Shown: positions 1 through 9,160 of the stretch, in pieces
How the letters are laid out: each line of letters begins with the position of its first letter
Position numbering within the stretch: position 1 is the stretch's first letter
NCBI GenBank assembly: GCA_021568835.1
Contig: JAKGSH010000010.1
Coordinates: 5,828,001 to 5,892,000, forward strand
Length of the DNA: 64,000 nucleotides
Direction: 5' to 3'
Origin: Streptomyces sp. Tue 6430
GTDB lineage: Bacteria > Actinomycetota > Actinomycetes > Streptomycetales > Streptomycetaceae
The notes under the pieces: model-generated
Seen by the model: the letters and a program-made list of their open reading frames with translations, nothing else
Told to the model about the DNA's origin: nothing
Databases searched by the model: none
Made by a program: the position numbers and the translations under genes

Positions 1-845
1 GCGCCGGGCCGCAGGTGCAGCACCAGCGGGGTGACGGAGGTGGCCCCGGCCGCCGCGACCGCCCGGACGGTGGCGCGCAACTGGTCCGGCCGGTCGCCGA
101 GGAAGGGGATCACCGGTGCCATCAGCACCCCGCAGCCGATGCCGTGCGCGGTCAGCGCGCGGACCACGTCCAGGCGCCGCTGCGGGGCCGGGGTGCCCGG
201 CTCGACGGTGCGCCACAGCTCCGTGTCGGTGAAGCCGACCGACACGGAGACGCCGACGTCGGTCACCTCGGCGGACTGCTTCAGCAGGTCGAGGTCGCGC
301 AGGATCAGGGTGCCCTTGGTCAGGATCGAGAAGGGGTTCGCCCGGTCGCGCAGGGCGGTGAGGATGCCCGGCATCAGCCGGTAGCGGTCCTCGGCGCCCT
401 GGTAGCAGTCCGCGTCGGTGCCCATCGCGACGTGCTCGCCGTGCCAGCGCGGCGAGGCCAGTTGACGACGCAGCAGTTCCGGCGCGTTCACCTTCACGAC
501 GATCTGGCTGTCGAAGCCGACGCCGGTGTCCAGGCCGAGGCGGCCGTGCGTCCTGCGGGCGAAGCAGTACACGCACGCGTGCGCGCAGCCCCGGTAGGGG
601 TTCACCGTCCACTCGAACGGCATCCGGGAGGCGCCCGGCACCCGGTTGAGGATCGTGCGGGCCCGGATCTCGTGGAACGTGATCCCGGCGAACTCCGGCG
701 CGTCGAACGTCCTGGTGGTGACCGTGTCCGTACCGAACAGCGCGGCGTCCGGCGGCCGGTCGTGGCGGGGCGCCGCGGCGGACTCCACGGCGGGGGTCGC
801 GGGGGGTGTCGCGGCGGACTCCGCGGCGGGGTTCTCCCAGCGCAT
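1..845 (-). CDS. Radical SAM protein, Rv2578c/SPL-like family (partial)
   Basis: The start codon is the ATG complementary to 843-845 and the frame stays open to the left edge, so about 281 N-terminal residues are visible and the C-terminus is missing. Around residues 92-99 lies the CxxxCxxC motif (YRGCAHACVYCFARR) that binds the 4Fe-4S cluster of radical SAM enzymes. The flanking text (NPYRGC; TDADCYQGAED; RLMPGIL) matches the Rv2578c-type proteins related to spore photoproduct lyase. The first 40 residues are Ala/Pro-rich and probably disordered. Substrate unknown. Transcribed away from the SRPBCC gene. Confidence 0.88.
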   Translation of the reverse strand, partial: MRWENPAAESAATPPATPAVESAAAPRHDRPPDAALFGTDTVTTRTFDAPEFAGITFHEIRARTILNRVPGASRMPFEWTVNPYRGCAHACVYCFARRTHGRLGLDTGVGFDSQIVVKVNAPELLRRQLASPRWHGEHVAMGTDADCYQGAEDRYRLMPGILTALRDRANPFSILTKGTLILRDLDLLKQSAEVTDVGVSVSVGFTDTELWRTVEPGTPAPQRRLDVVRALTAHGIGCGVLMAPVIPFLGDRPDQLRATVRAVAAAGATSVTPLVLHLRPG

Positions 846-1024
846 GGCGCCTCCTCGGTAGCACTGGACTCACAATAGAACATTTGTTCCCATGATCGTG
901 CGAAGGTGCTTTCCGACCGGCCCGCGACCGCTTCCGCACCCCCGATTTGGGCGGCCGGGGACCGGGGTGGTTGGCTTGCCCCGATCCGAGGAACCACCGA
1001 GCAACAAGGACCTGGAGGAACCCC

Positions 1025-1468
1025 ATGGCGCAGGTCGAGGCCACCACCGAGCGGGTCGTCGCGGCGGCCCCGGACACGGTGTTCGACGCGATCGCCGACT
1101 ACACCGGCACGCGCGCGAAGCTGCTGCCCGGGCAGTTCAGCGAGTACGAGGTGCGCGAGGGCGGCGACGGAGAGGGCACCCTCGTCCACTGGAAGCTCCA
1201 GGCCACCAGCAAGCGCGTCCGCGACTGCCTCCTGGAGGTCACCGAACCCACCGACGGCGAGCTGGTCGAGAAGGACCGCAACTCCTCCATGGTCACCGTC
1301 TGGCGGGTCACCCCGGCCGGGGAGGGCAGGTCCCGCGTCGTCGTGACCACCACCTGGACCGGCGCGGGCGGCATCGGCGGCTTCTTCGAGAGGACCTTCG
1401 CCCCCAAGGGCCTCGGCCGGATCTACGACGCGATCCTCGGCAACCTCGCCACCGAGGTCGAGAAGTAG
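1025..1468 (+). CDS. SRPBCC family protein (polyketide cyclase/dehydrase-like)
   Basis: This 147-residue protein begins with MAQVEATTERVVAAAPDTVF, the usual first strand of the START/Bet v1-like fold, and has the family's size. The ATG at 1025 follows GGAGGA at 1015-1020, which favours it over upstream in-frame starts. The middle carries alternating strands (SMVTVWRVTP, RVVVTTTW) and the end a long helix (LGRIYDAILGNLATEVEK), the typical C-terminal helix. Such proteins bind hydrophobic ligands; no catalytic residues can be assigned. It stands alone, divergent from the radical SAM gene. Confidence 0.85.
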   Translation: MAQVEATTERVVAAAPDTVFDAIADYTGTRAKLLPGQFSEYEVREGGDGEGTLVHWKLQATSKRVRDCLLEVTEPTDGELVEKDRNSSMVTVWRVTPAGEGRSRVVVTTTWTGAGGIGGFFERTFAPKGLGRIYDAILGNLATEVEK

Positions 1469-1631
1469 CACGCCGCGGGTCAAGAGCCCGACGGCTCCTG
1501 ACCGTTGCTCCACCTCACCGGTTCGGGTGGTTCTCCCTTCGGACCGGGTCGGTGCCGTAACTCGTCGCGCTTGCCCGGAGTTGTCGCTTCACGCGGGACT
1601 TGGGCGGCAGGCGCGACGAGGGGAGCGGCAG

Positions 1632-4039
1632 GTGGGTGGGACCACTCTGGTGCAGGAAGACCTGCACGACGGAGCGCGGAGCGCACCGGCGACGGCACCT
1701 CCACCGCCCGCCGCGCCCGAGGCCGCCCGGCATGCCGGGCCGAGCCCCCGCCGGGTGCGGCTGGTCTTCTTCGCGCTCATGCTCGCGCTGCTCCTCGCGG
1801 CGCTGGAGCAGATGATCGTCGCCACCGCCCTGCCGAAGATCGTCGGCGAACTGCACGGCCTGGACAGGATGTCCTGGGCGATCACCGCCTACCTGCTCAC
1901 CGCCACCGTCGGACTGCCGGTCTACGGCAAGCTCGGCGACCTCCTCGGCCGCAAGGGCGTCTTCCAGTTCGCGATCGTCGTCTTCGTCGTCGGCTCCGCG
2001 CTGGCCGGACGGGCGCGGACCATGGACCAGCTGATCGCCTTCCGCGCCGTGCAGGGCGTCGGCGCCGGCGGGCTGATGATCGGCGTGCAGGCGATCATCG
2101 CGGACATCGTGCCGCCCCGGCGGCGCGCCCGCTTCATGGGCCTCATCGGCGCCGCCTTCGGCCTCGCCTCCGTCGCGGGACCGCTGCTCGGGGCTACTTC
2201 ACCGACCACCTGTCCTGGCGCTGGTGCTTCTACATCAACGTCCCCTTCGGCGTGCTCACCCTCGCCGTCGTCGCCGTCGTCCTCGAGCTGCCCAAGCCGC
2301 GCACCAGGCCCCGCTTCGACGTGCTCGGCACCCTGCTGCTCGCCGCCGCCTCCACCTGCCTGGTCCTGCTGACCAGTTGGGGCGGCACCGAGCACGCCTG
2401 GGACTCGCGCGTCGTCCTGTCCCTCGGCGCGGGCGCCGCCCTGGCCACCGTCCTCTTCCTGGTCGCCGAGCGCTTCGCCGCCGAACCCCTCATCCCGCTG
2501 CGGCTGTTCCGCGACTCCGTCTTCACCCTGACCAGCCTCGTGGGGCTGGTGACCGGCGTCGCCCTCTTCGGCGCCGCGAGCTATCTGCCGACCTTCCTCC
2601 AGATGGTCGACGGCGCCTCCGCCACCGAGTCCGGACTGCTCATGCTGCCCATGATGGGCGGCATCGTCGTCACCTCGGTCGTCTCCGGACACCTCATCGC
2701 CCGCACCGGCCGCTACCGGACGTACCCCGTCCTCGGCGGCGCCCTCGCCGTGCTCGGCATGTGGCTGCTGTCCCGGCTCGAGGCCGACACGCCCCGGCCG
2801 CACTACAGCCTCTGGATGGCGGTCCTCGGCGCCGGCATCGGGCTGGTGATGCCCGTCCTCGTCCTCGCCGTGCAGAACTCCGTGCGCCCCGCCGACCTCG
2901 GCACCGCCACCAGCGCCCACACCTACTTCCGCCAGATCGGCGGCAGCGTCGGAGCCGCCGTCTTCGGCACCCTCCTCGCGAACCGGCTCACCGACTCCCT
3001 GCGCGAGCGCCTCCCCGGAGGCGCGGACGCCGGCCTGCCCGACCCCGAGTCGGTCACCCCGCAGCTCGTCCACACCCTGCCCCCGGCGCTGCGCGACGCC
3101 TACGTCGGCGCGTACGCCGACGCCATGCCGAGGATCTTCCTGTACCTGGTACCGGTGCTCGTCCTCGGCCTCGTCCTCGCCTTCTTCCTCAAGGAGAAAC
3201 CGCTGGTGTCCCACCACGCCACCGAAACGGAACCCGCGCCCGTGACCGCCACCGTCCCGCAGGCCCGCGCCGCGTACACCGCGGGTGTCCCCGTCTGCGG
3301 CACCGTGCAGCACCCCGACGGAACCGCCGTGCCGCGCGCCGCGCTCACCCTCATCGACGTGGCCGGGCAGCAGATCGGCCGCGGCGCCAGCGGCGAGGAC
3401 GGACGGTACGCGCTGGCCACGCCCGGCTCGGGGTCGTACGTCCTGATCGCCGCCGCCGGCGGGCACCAGCCGCAGGCGGTCTCCGTGACCGTCGGCGAGC
3501 GGCCCGTCGAGCTGGACGTCGTCCTCGGCGGCGCCGGCCGCCTCGCCGGGGCCGTCGTCACCGCCGACGGCACGCCCGTGCGGGACGCCGCCGTCACCCT
3601 CACCAACGTCCACGGCGAGGTCGTCGCCAGTACCCGCAGCGGGCGCGAGGGCGGATACGTCATCACCGAGCTGGTGGCCGGCGAGTACACCCTCGCCGCC
3701 AGCGCCCCCGCCTTCCGTCCCGCCGCGCTGCCGGTCACCGTGCAGGCCTCGCGGGAGACCCGCCAGGACGTCGAACTCGCCGGCGGCGCCGTGCTGCGCG
3801 GCACGGTCCGGGCCGGCGGCGGGCGGCCCGTGGAGGACGCGCGCGTGACGCTCCTGGACGCCGCGGGCAACGTGGTGGACACCCTCACCACGGGCCCGGA
3901 CGGCACCTTCCGCTTCGTCGACCTGTCCTCCGGCGAGTACACCGTCATCGCCGCGGGTTACCCGCCGGTCGCCACCGTGCTGCAAGTGGCCGGCGGCGGC
4001 CGCACGGAGCGTGATCTGCAACTGGGCCACGAGGACTGA
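1632..4039 (+). CDS. MFS drug-resistance-type transporter (DHA2) with three C-terminal carboxypeptidase-regulatory-like domains
   Basis: About 802 residues once one base is restored. The N-terminal ~540 residues are a 14-helix-type MFS exporter: LEQMIVATALPKIVGEL helix 1, motif A GKLGDLLGRKG near residues 99-109, and VQGVGAGG in helix 4. After helix 14 come three beta-sandwich repeats of about 80 residues (roughly 551-630, 632-715, 716-800), each with a G(T/A)V..G.PV..A.VTL..G..V pattern typical of carboxypeptidase regulatory-like folds. The start is GTG 1632 behind GAGGGG. The frame breaks at about 2190: LLG is followed by GYFTDHLSWRW one frame away, as if a run of five G lost one. Export substrate unknown. 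Confidence 0.85.
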
Positions 4040-4151
4040 GGAAACCCCGGGGAAGCCCGTTACCCAGCACTTCCCCGGTGAAACCAATTCCAGAATTGCC
4101 GCACATCCCGAGCGGCACGCGCCGTACGGTGGGGACGGCGGGGGAGATCAT

Positions 4152-6770
4152 GTGCAGCTCTGGGGAGAGAGGTTCTGGGCCATGGACCGTGGCACCGAGA
4201 GGCACACACCTCCCAGCCGCGGAGCGGCGAGCGGTGCGCCACCCGAGCACGCGGACAGCGGACGCGTCCCGCTCGCCGTGGTCGTCGTCGACCGGGCCGG
4301 CCTCGTCTCGCACTGGAGCAGCGGTGCCCGCCGGCTGTTCGGCGTCCCGAGGGAAGAGGCGATCGGCGAGCCCGCCATCGACCTGCTGCCCGTCTCGGGC
4401 GCCCTCCCCGACATCGACGACCACCCGCTGTACGACGACCACCCGCTGTACGACGACCACCCGCTGTACGACGGCCACTTGCCGTACGACGGCCACCCGC
4501 CGTACGACGATCATGCGCCCCACGACGGTCTCGGGCCCGGGCTGGGGAACTCCCTCGACCGCGGGCTGGGTTACCCGGCCGCCGGGCGGGCCCGGCTGAC
4601 CGTGCCCGAGCGGGCCGGGGCGGGGCCCCGGCCCGCAGGAGGGGAAAGACGCCGCGTCGACGTGCTGTGGTGGGCGTACCCCCTCGTCGGACCGGGCAGC
4701 GAGCGGCTGCTGGTGCTGGCCGCCGACGCCGAGGCCCTGCACCGGCCCGACCGGGACGACGGCCCGCACGTCGAGCGCATCGCGCCCGGCTTCGCCCTGC
4801 ACACCGACTTTCCCGGCGCCGAGGACCTCGCCCGCCGGCTCCCCGAGATCCTGCCCAGCATGAGCGTCGGCGAGAGCGCCCGCATCGTCGCCCAGGTCCT
4901 CGAACTGGGCTATCCGATCCTGGAGTTCAGTCAGAACGACCGGGTTCCCGTCACCCCCGACTGGGGTGTCGCCCGCCGGGTCGAGCGCAGGGCCCGCCGC
5001 GAGCGGGCCGCCCGCGCCGCGGCCGTCGGCCGGCCCGCGCCCGAGGACCCCGACGGCGAGGGCGAGGACCTCGAGCACGCCGCCGTCCGCGAACGCCTGG
5101 AGTTCCTCAACGAGGTCAGCGGGAGGATCGGCACCTCCCTCGACCTGTCCCGCACCATCGGCGAGGTCAGCAGGGCCGTCGTACCGCGCTTCACCGACGT
5201 CGCCTGCACCTATCTGCGCGAACAGGTCGTCGCCGGCGAGGGGTTCCCCGAGGGCGTGCCGGACACCACGACCATGTGGCACCGGGTCGCCCTGGAGCAC
5301 ACCGACGAACCCGGCCGCTGGGACGACGTCGTGCCCCTCGGCGAGGCCATGCCCTTTCCGGAGCACACCCCGTTCTTCCAGTGCATGACCAGCGGCGAAC
5401 CCGTCCTCGTCCCGCGCATCAGCGAGCAGCTGGGCCACGCCGTCGCCTCGCAGTTCGACAAGCGCGACCTCCGGCCCCTGATCACGGGCCGGTCGATGCT
5501 CGTCGTCCCGCTGAAGGCACGCGACGTCGTCCTCGGCTTCATGGTCCTGCTGCGCCACCCCGAGCGCGGCGAGTTCGACGACATGGACCGGGTCACCGGC
5601 GCCGAACTCGCCGCCCGCGCGGGCCTCGTGCTGGACAACGCGCGCATGTACACCCACCAGGAGAGCGTCGCCGAGACCCTCCAGGACAGCATGCTGCCGC
5701 GGATACCGCCGCGGATGGCGGGCTGCGACATCGCCACCCGCTATCTGCCCGGCACCCTGCTGGGACGGGTCGGCGGCGACTGGTTCGACTCCGTGAAACT
5801 CCCCGGCGCCCGCACCGCGTTCGTCGTCGGCGACGTGATGGGCCACGGTCTCCACTCCGCCGCCATGATGGGCCAGTTGCGCACCGCCGTGCAGACCATG
5901 GCGGCGCTCGACCTGCCGCCCGCGCAACTCCTGCGCAACCTCGACGACCTCGCCCGGCGCCTCGGCGACACCTATCTCGCCACCTGCCTGTACGCCGTCT
6001 ACGACCCGATCGCGGGCGAGCTGCACCTCGCCAACGCGGGCCACATCCCGCCCGTGCTGGTGCGCGCCGACGACGGCCGCAGCGAACTGCTCTCCCTGCC
6101 CGCCGGCGCCCCCATCGGCGTCGGCGGGGTGCCCTTCGAGGCGGTACGCGTGCGCGTGGCCCCCGGCGACCGGCTCGTGATGTGCACCGACGGACTCGTC
6201 GAGATGCGCGGCGAGGACATCGGCGTGGGCCTCGCGGCCCTGTGCGAGTCCGCCGCCCACCCGGCCGCTTCCATGGACGACGCCTGCGACACCATCGTCC
6301 GCGCCCTCGCCGCGACGTTCTCGAAGGCGGGCCGGGGCAGCCGCAAGGACGACGTGGCGCTCCTGATGGCCCGCCTCAACGGCATCGCACCCGGCGACGT
6401 CACCGAATGGTCCCTCCCCCTCGAGCCCGCCCAGGTCGGCCGGGCCCGCGCCGCCGTCCGCGAACAGCTCCACGACTGGCGGCTCGCGCAGCTGGCCGGC
6501 CCGGCCGAGCTGATGGTCAGCGAGGTGGTGACCAACGCCGTACGGCACGCGCACGGACGGCCGCTCACCCTGCGGCTGGTGCGCGGGGAGACGCTGCTGT
6601 GCGAGGTGGACGACGACGACCACGGGCTGCCGACCCTGATGAGCGCCGGACCCGACGACGAGTCCGGGCGCGGGCTGCGGGTGGTGAGCACGCTGGCCCG
6701 GGAATGGGGCACCAGCCGGACCGCCGCGGGCAAGTCCGTCTGGTTCGAACTGACCCTCCCCGGGCGCTGA
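4152..6770 (+). CDS. SpoIIE-family PP2C phosphatase with PAS, GAF and HATPase (anti-sigma-like) domains
   Basis: An 872-residue sensor-type regulator. A PAS-like region (VVVDRAGLVSHWSSGARRLFGV) fills roughly residues 37-190 and is interrupted by six 6-residue repeats (DDHPLY-like). A GAF domain follows at about 316-490, then a SpoIIE/PP2C phosphatase at about 505-740 with the metal-ligand motifs GDWFD and GDVMGHG, and a C-terminal HATPase at about 755-872 (EVVTNAVRHAHG; DDESGRGLRVV). Such proteins control partner-switching anti-sigma/anti-anti-sigma systems; no partner gene lies nearby. GTG 4152 is preceded by GGGGGAG; ATG 4182 behind GGGAGAGAGG is an equally good alternative start. Confidence 0.9.
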   Translation: MQLWGERFWAMDRGTERHTPPSRGAASGAPPEHADSGRVPLAVVVVDRAGLVSHWSSGARRLFGVPREEAIGEPAIDLLPVSGALPDIDDHPLYDDHPLYDDHPLYDGHLPYDGHPPYDDHAPHDGLGPGLGNSLDRGLGYPAAGRARLTVPERAGAGPRPAGGERRRVDVLWWAYPLVGPGSERLLVLAADAEALHRPDRDDGPHVERIAPGFALHTDFPGAEDLARRLPEILPSMSVGESARIVAQVLELGYPILEFSQNDRVPVTPDWGVARRVERRARRERAARAAAVGRPAPEDPDGEGEDLEHAAVRERLEFLNEVSGRIGTSLDLSRTIGEVSRAVVPRFTDVACTYLREQVVAGEGFPEGVPDTTTMWHRVALEHTDEPGRWDDVVPLGEAMPFPEHTPFFQCMTSGEPVLVPRISEQLGHAVASQFDKRDLRPLITGRSMLVVPLKARDVVLGFMVLLRHPERGEFDDMDRVTGAELAARAGLVLDNARMYTHQESVAETLQDSMLPRIPPRMAGCDIATRYLPGTLLGRVGGDWFDSVKLPGARTAFVVGDVMGHGLHSAAMMGQLRTAVQTMAALDLPPAQLLRNLDDLARRLGDTYLATCLYAVYDPIAGELHLANAGHIPPVLVRADDGRSELLSLPAGAPIGVGGVPFEAVRVRVAPGDRLVMCTDGLVEMRGEDIGVGLAALCESAAHPAASMDDACDTIVRALAATFSKAGRGSRKDDVALLMARLNGIAPGDVTEWSLPLEPAQVGRARAAVREQLHDWRLAQLAGPAELMVSEVVTNAVRHAHGRPLTLRLVRGETLLCEVDDDDHGLPTLMSAGPDDESGRGLRVVSTLAREWGTSRTAAGKSVWFELTLPGR
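4416..4523 (+). repeat. 18-bp tandem repeat (six units) inside the SpoIIE-family gene
   Basis: Six consecutive 18-bp units encode DDHPLY three times, then DGHLPY, DGHPPY and DDHAPH. The first three units are identical at the DNA level, so the array could expand or contract without breaking the frame. It lies in the PAS-like region of the phosphatase. Confidence 0.95.
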
Positions 6771-6792
6771 CCGGCCTCCCACCGCAGAGGGG

Positions 6793-6817
6793 GCGGACGG
6801 CGGCGTACGCCGTCCGC
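6793..6817 (+). terminator. Hairpin downstream of the SpoIIE-family gene
   Basis: GCGGACGGC at 6793-6801 pairs exactly with GCCGTCCGC at 6809-6817 across a 7-base loop, 23 bases after the stop codon. There is no U tract, as is usual for streptomycete terminators. The rest of the 249-base gap to the peptidase operon shows no gene. Confidence 0.55.
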
Positions 6818-7019
6818 GCGAAGCGTGCGGGAACGCGCACGGCGCCTGCCCGCGCCACCGGCGGGCGACACACCGTACGGGCCCGCCGCCGGCAGGGCGT
6901 CCCGGCGGCGGCCGCCGCGGCCGGGGCCGCCGTGCGCCCGTCCCGCCGGGGAGGCCTTCCGGAGGCCGTCCGGTGGACCGTTAAGCTCAGGGGTTTTCCG
7001 GGAGAGGACGGACGCGGGC

Positions 7020-7853
7020 ATGAAAATCCTGATCAGCGCCGACATGGAGGGCGCCACCGGCGTCACCTGGCCGGCCGACGTACTGCCGGGGACGCCGCAG
7101 TGGGAGCGGTGCCGGGCGCTGTTCACCTCCGACGTCAACGCGGCCGTCCTCGGGTTCTTCGACGGCGGTGCCGACGACGTCCTGATCAACGAGGCGCACT
7201 GGACGATGCGCAACCTGCTCCTGGAGAGGCTCGACGAGCGGGCGCAGATGCTCACCGGGCGGCACAAGGCGCTGTCCATGGTGGAGGGCGTCCAGCACGG
7301 CGACGTCGACGGCATCGCGTTCGTCGGCTACCACGCCGGCGCCGGCGCGGAGGGCGTCCTCGCCCACACCTACCTCGCCAACTCCATCACCGGGGTGTGG
7401 CTGAACGACGTGCGGGCCAGCGAGGGGCTGCTCAACGCGCGGGTCGTCGCCGAGTACGGGGTGCCGGTCGTGCTGGTCACCGGTGACGACGTGGCCTGCG
7501 AGGACGCGCTCGGGTACGCGCCCGGGGCGCTGAAGGTCGCCGTCAAGGACCACGTGTCGCGGTACGCGGCGGTGTGCCGGACCCCGGCCAGGACCGCCGC
7601 CGACATCCGGGCCGCGGCGAAGGAGGCCGCCCGGCTGGCGGTGCGCGGGGAGCCGGTGGAGGCGGGACCGTTCACCGTCGCCGTGGAGTTCGACGCCGAG
7701 CACCTGGCGATGGCCGCGACCGTGGTGCCGGGCGTGGCGCGGACCGCGGAGCGCAGGGTCGCCTACACCAGCGACACCATGTACGAGGGCATTCGCACGT
7801 TCAAGGCGGTCACGACGGTCGTCTCGGCCGCGGTGGAGGAGCAGTATGGCTGA
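7020..7853 (+). CDS. M55 family D-aminopeptidase (DppA-like)
   Basis: This 277-residue protein opens with MKILISADMEGATG; Asp8 and Glu10 are at the positions of the zinc ligands of Bacillus DppA, and His60 (NEAHWT) and His105 (GYHAGAG) match the other histidines. DppA enzymes remove N-terminal D-amino acids such as D-Ala from short peptides, so peptidoglycan-derived peptides are plausible substrates. No signal peptide is present, so it should be cytoplasmic. GGAGAGGA lies before the ATG. Its last 8 bases overlap the start of the M20 peptidase, so the two are probably translationally coupled. First gene of a four-peptidase run. Confidence 0.92.
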   Translation: MKILISADMEGATGVTWPADVLPGTPQWERCRALFTSDVNAAVLGFFDGGADDVLINEAHWTMRNLLLERLDERAQMLTGRHKALSMVEGVQHGDVDGIAFVGYHAGAGAEGVLAHTYLANSITGVWLNDVRASEGLLNARVVAEYGVPVVLVTGDDVACEDALGYAPGALKVAVKDHVSRYAAVCRTPARTAADIRAAAKEAARLAVRGEPVEAGPFTVAVEFDAEHLAMAATVVPGVARTAERRVAYTSDTMYEGIRTFKAVTTVVSAAVEEQYG

Positions 7854-9149
7854 CGCGCAGACGAGGGACGAGGTCGTCCGGTTCACCTCGGACCTCATCC
7901 GGATCGACACGACCAACCGGGGCGGCGGTGACTGCCGGGAGCGGCCCGCCGCCGAGTACGCGGCCGAACAGCTCGCCGGGGCGGGCCTGGAGCCGGCGCT
8001 CCTCGAACGCACGCCGGGCCGCACCAACGTGGTCGCCCGCATCGAGGGCACCGACCCCTCCGCGGACGCCCTGCTCGTCCACGGGCACCTGGACGTGGTG
8101 CCGGCCGAGCCCGCGGACTGGCGCGTGCACCCCTTCTCCGGGAGGTGCGCGACGGCGTCGTGTGGGGGCGCGGCGCCGTCGACATGAAGAACATGGACGC
8201 GATGATCCTCGCCGTCGTGCGGTCCTGGGTCCGCCGGGGCGTCCGGCCCCGGCGCGATCTCGTCGTCGCCTTCACCGCGGACGAGGAGGCCAGCGCCGAG
8301 GACGGTTCCGGGTTCCTCGCGGACCGGCACCCCCACCTCTTCGAAGGCTGCACGGAGGGCGTCAGCGAGTCGGGCGCGTTCACCTTCCACGACGGCACCG
8401 GACGCGAGATCTACCCCATCGCGGCCGGTGAACGCGGCACCGCCTGGCTGAAGCTGACCGCGCGCGGGCGCGCGGGACACGGCTCCAAGGTCAACCGGGA
8501 GAACGCGGTGACCCGGCTGGCCGCCGCGATCACCCGCATCGGCGAGCACGAGTGGCCGCTGCGGCTCACCCCCACGGTGACGGCCGCGCTCACCGAGATC
8601 GCCGCCCTCTACGGCATCGAGGCCGACCTGGACGACGTGGACGCTCTGCTGGCCAAGCTCGGCCCGGCGGCCAAACTGGTCGAGGCGACCGTCCGCAACA
8701 GCGCCAACCCGACCATGCTGGAAGCCGGTTACAAGGTCAACGTGATTCCGGGGGAGGCGGTGGCGTACGTCGACGGGCGGTATCTCGCGGGCTGCGAGGA
8801 CGAGTTCCGCGCCACCCTCGACGCGCTGACCGGGCCCGACGTGAGCTGGGAGTTCGCGCACCGCGAGGTCGCCCTCCAGGCGCCGGTGGACTCGCCGACG
8901 TATGCCCGGATGCGGGCGGCCGTCGAGGAGTTCGCGCCGCAGGGGCACGTGGTGCCGTACTGCATGTCCGGCGGCACGGACGCCAAGCAGTTCTCGCGGC
9001 TCGGGATCACCGGCTACGGCTTCGCCCCGCTGAAGCTGCCGGAGGGCCTCGACTACCAGGCCCTCTTCCACGGGGTCGACGAACGGGTCCCCGTCGAGGC
9101 GCTGCACTTCGGCGTCGACGTCCTCGACCGTTTCCTGCGCACGGCCTAG
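7846..9149 (+). CDS. M20 family metallopeptidase (dipeptidase/ArgE-DapE type)
   Basis: About 434 residues after restoring one base. The M20 metal-site motifs are visible: HGHLDVVP near residue 79, WGRGAVDMK, the catalytic DEEAS pair, and a late His in ALFHGVDERVP. The family hydrolyses dipeptides or N-acyl amino acids using two zinc ions. The frame breaks near 8141-8146, where HPFSG is followed by EVRDGVVWGRG in the next frame, consistent with GGGG read as GGG. The ATG overlaps the end of the M55 gene by 8 bases; the S9 peptidase starts 11 bases after its stop. Confidence 0.9.
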
Positions 9150-9160
9150 AGGAGCGAGAC

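Noticed and set aside
2180..2200. Programmed ribosomal frameshifting
   Set aside because: There is no slippery heptamer with a downstream structure, and the same apparent -1 break occurs in about 20 unrelated genes, so a specific mechanism is not credible.
1922..4087. 721-codon minus-strand open frame opposite the MFS gene
   Set aside because: It is a typical high-GC shadow frame with Gly/Asp/Val-rich text and no domain; the plus strand carries clear MFS motifs.
3945..6782. 945-codon minus-strand open frame opposite the SpoIIE-family gene
   Set aside because: No recognisable domain; the opposite strand has complete phosphatase and HATPase motifs.
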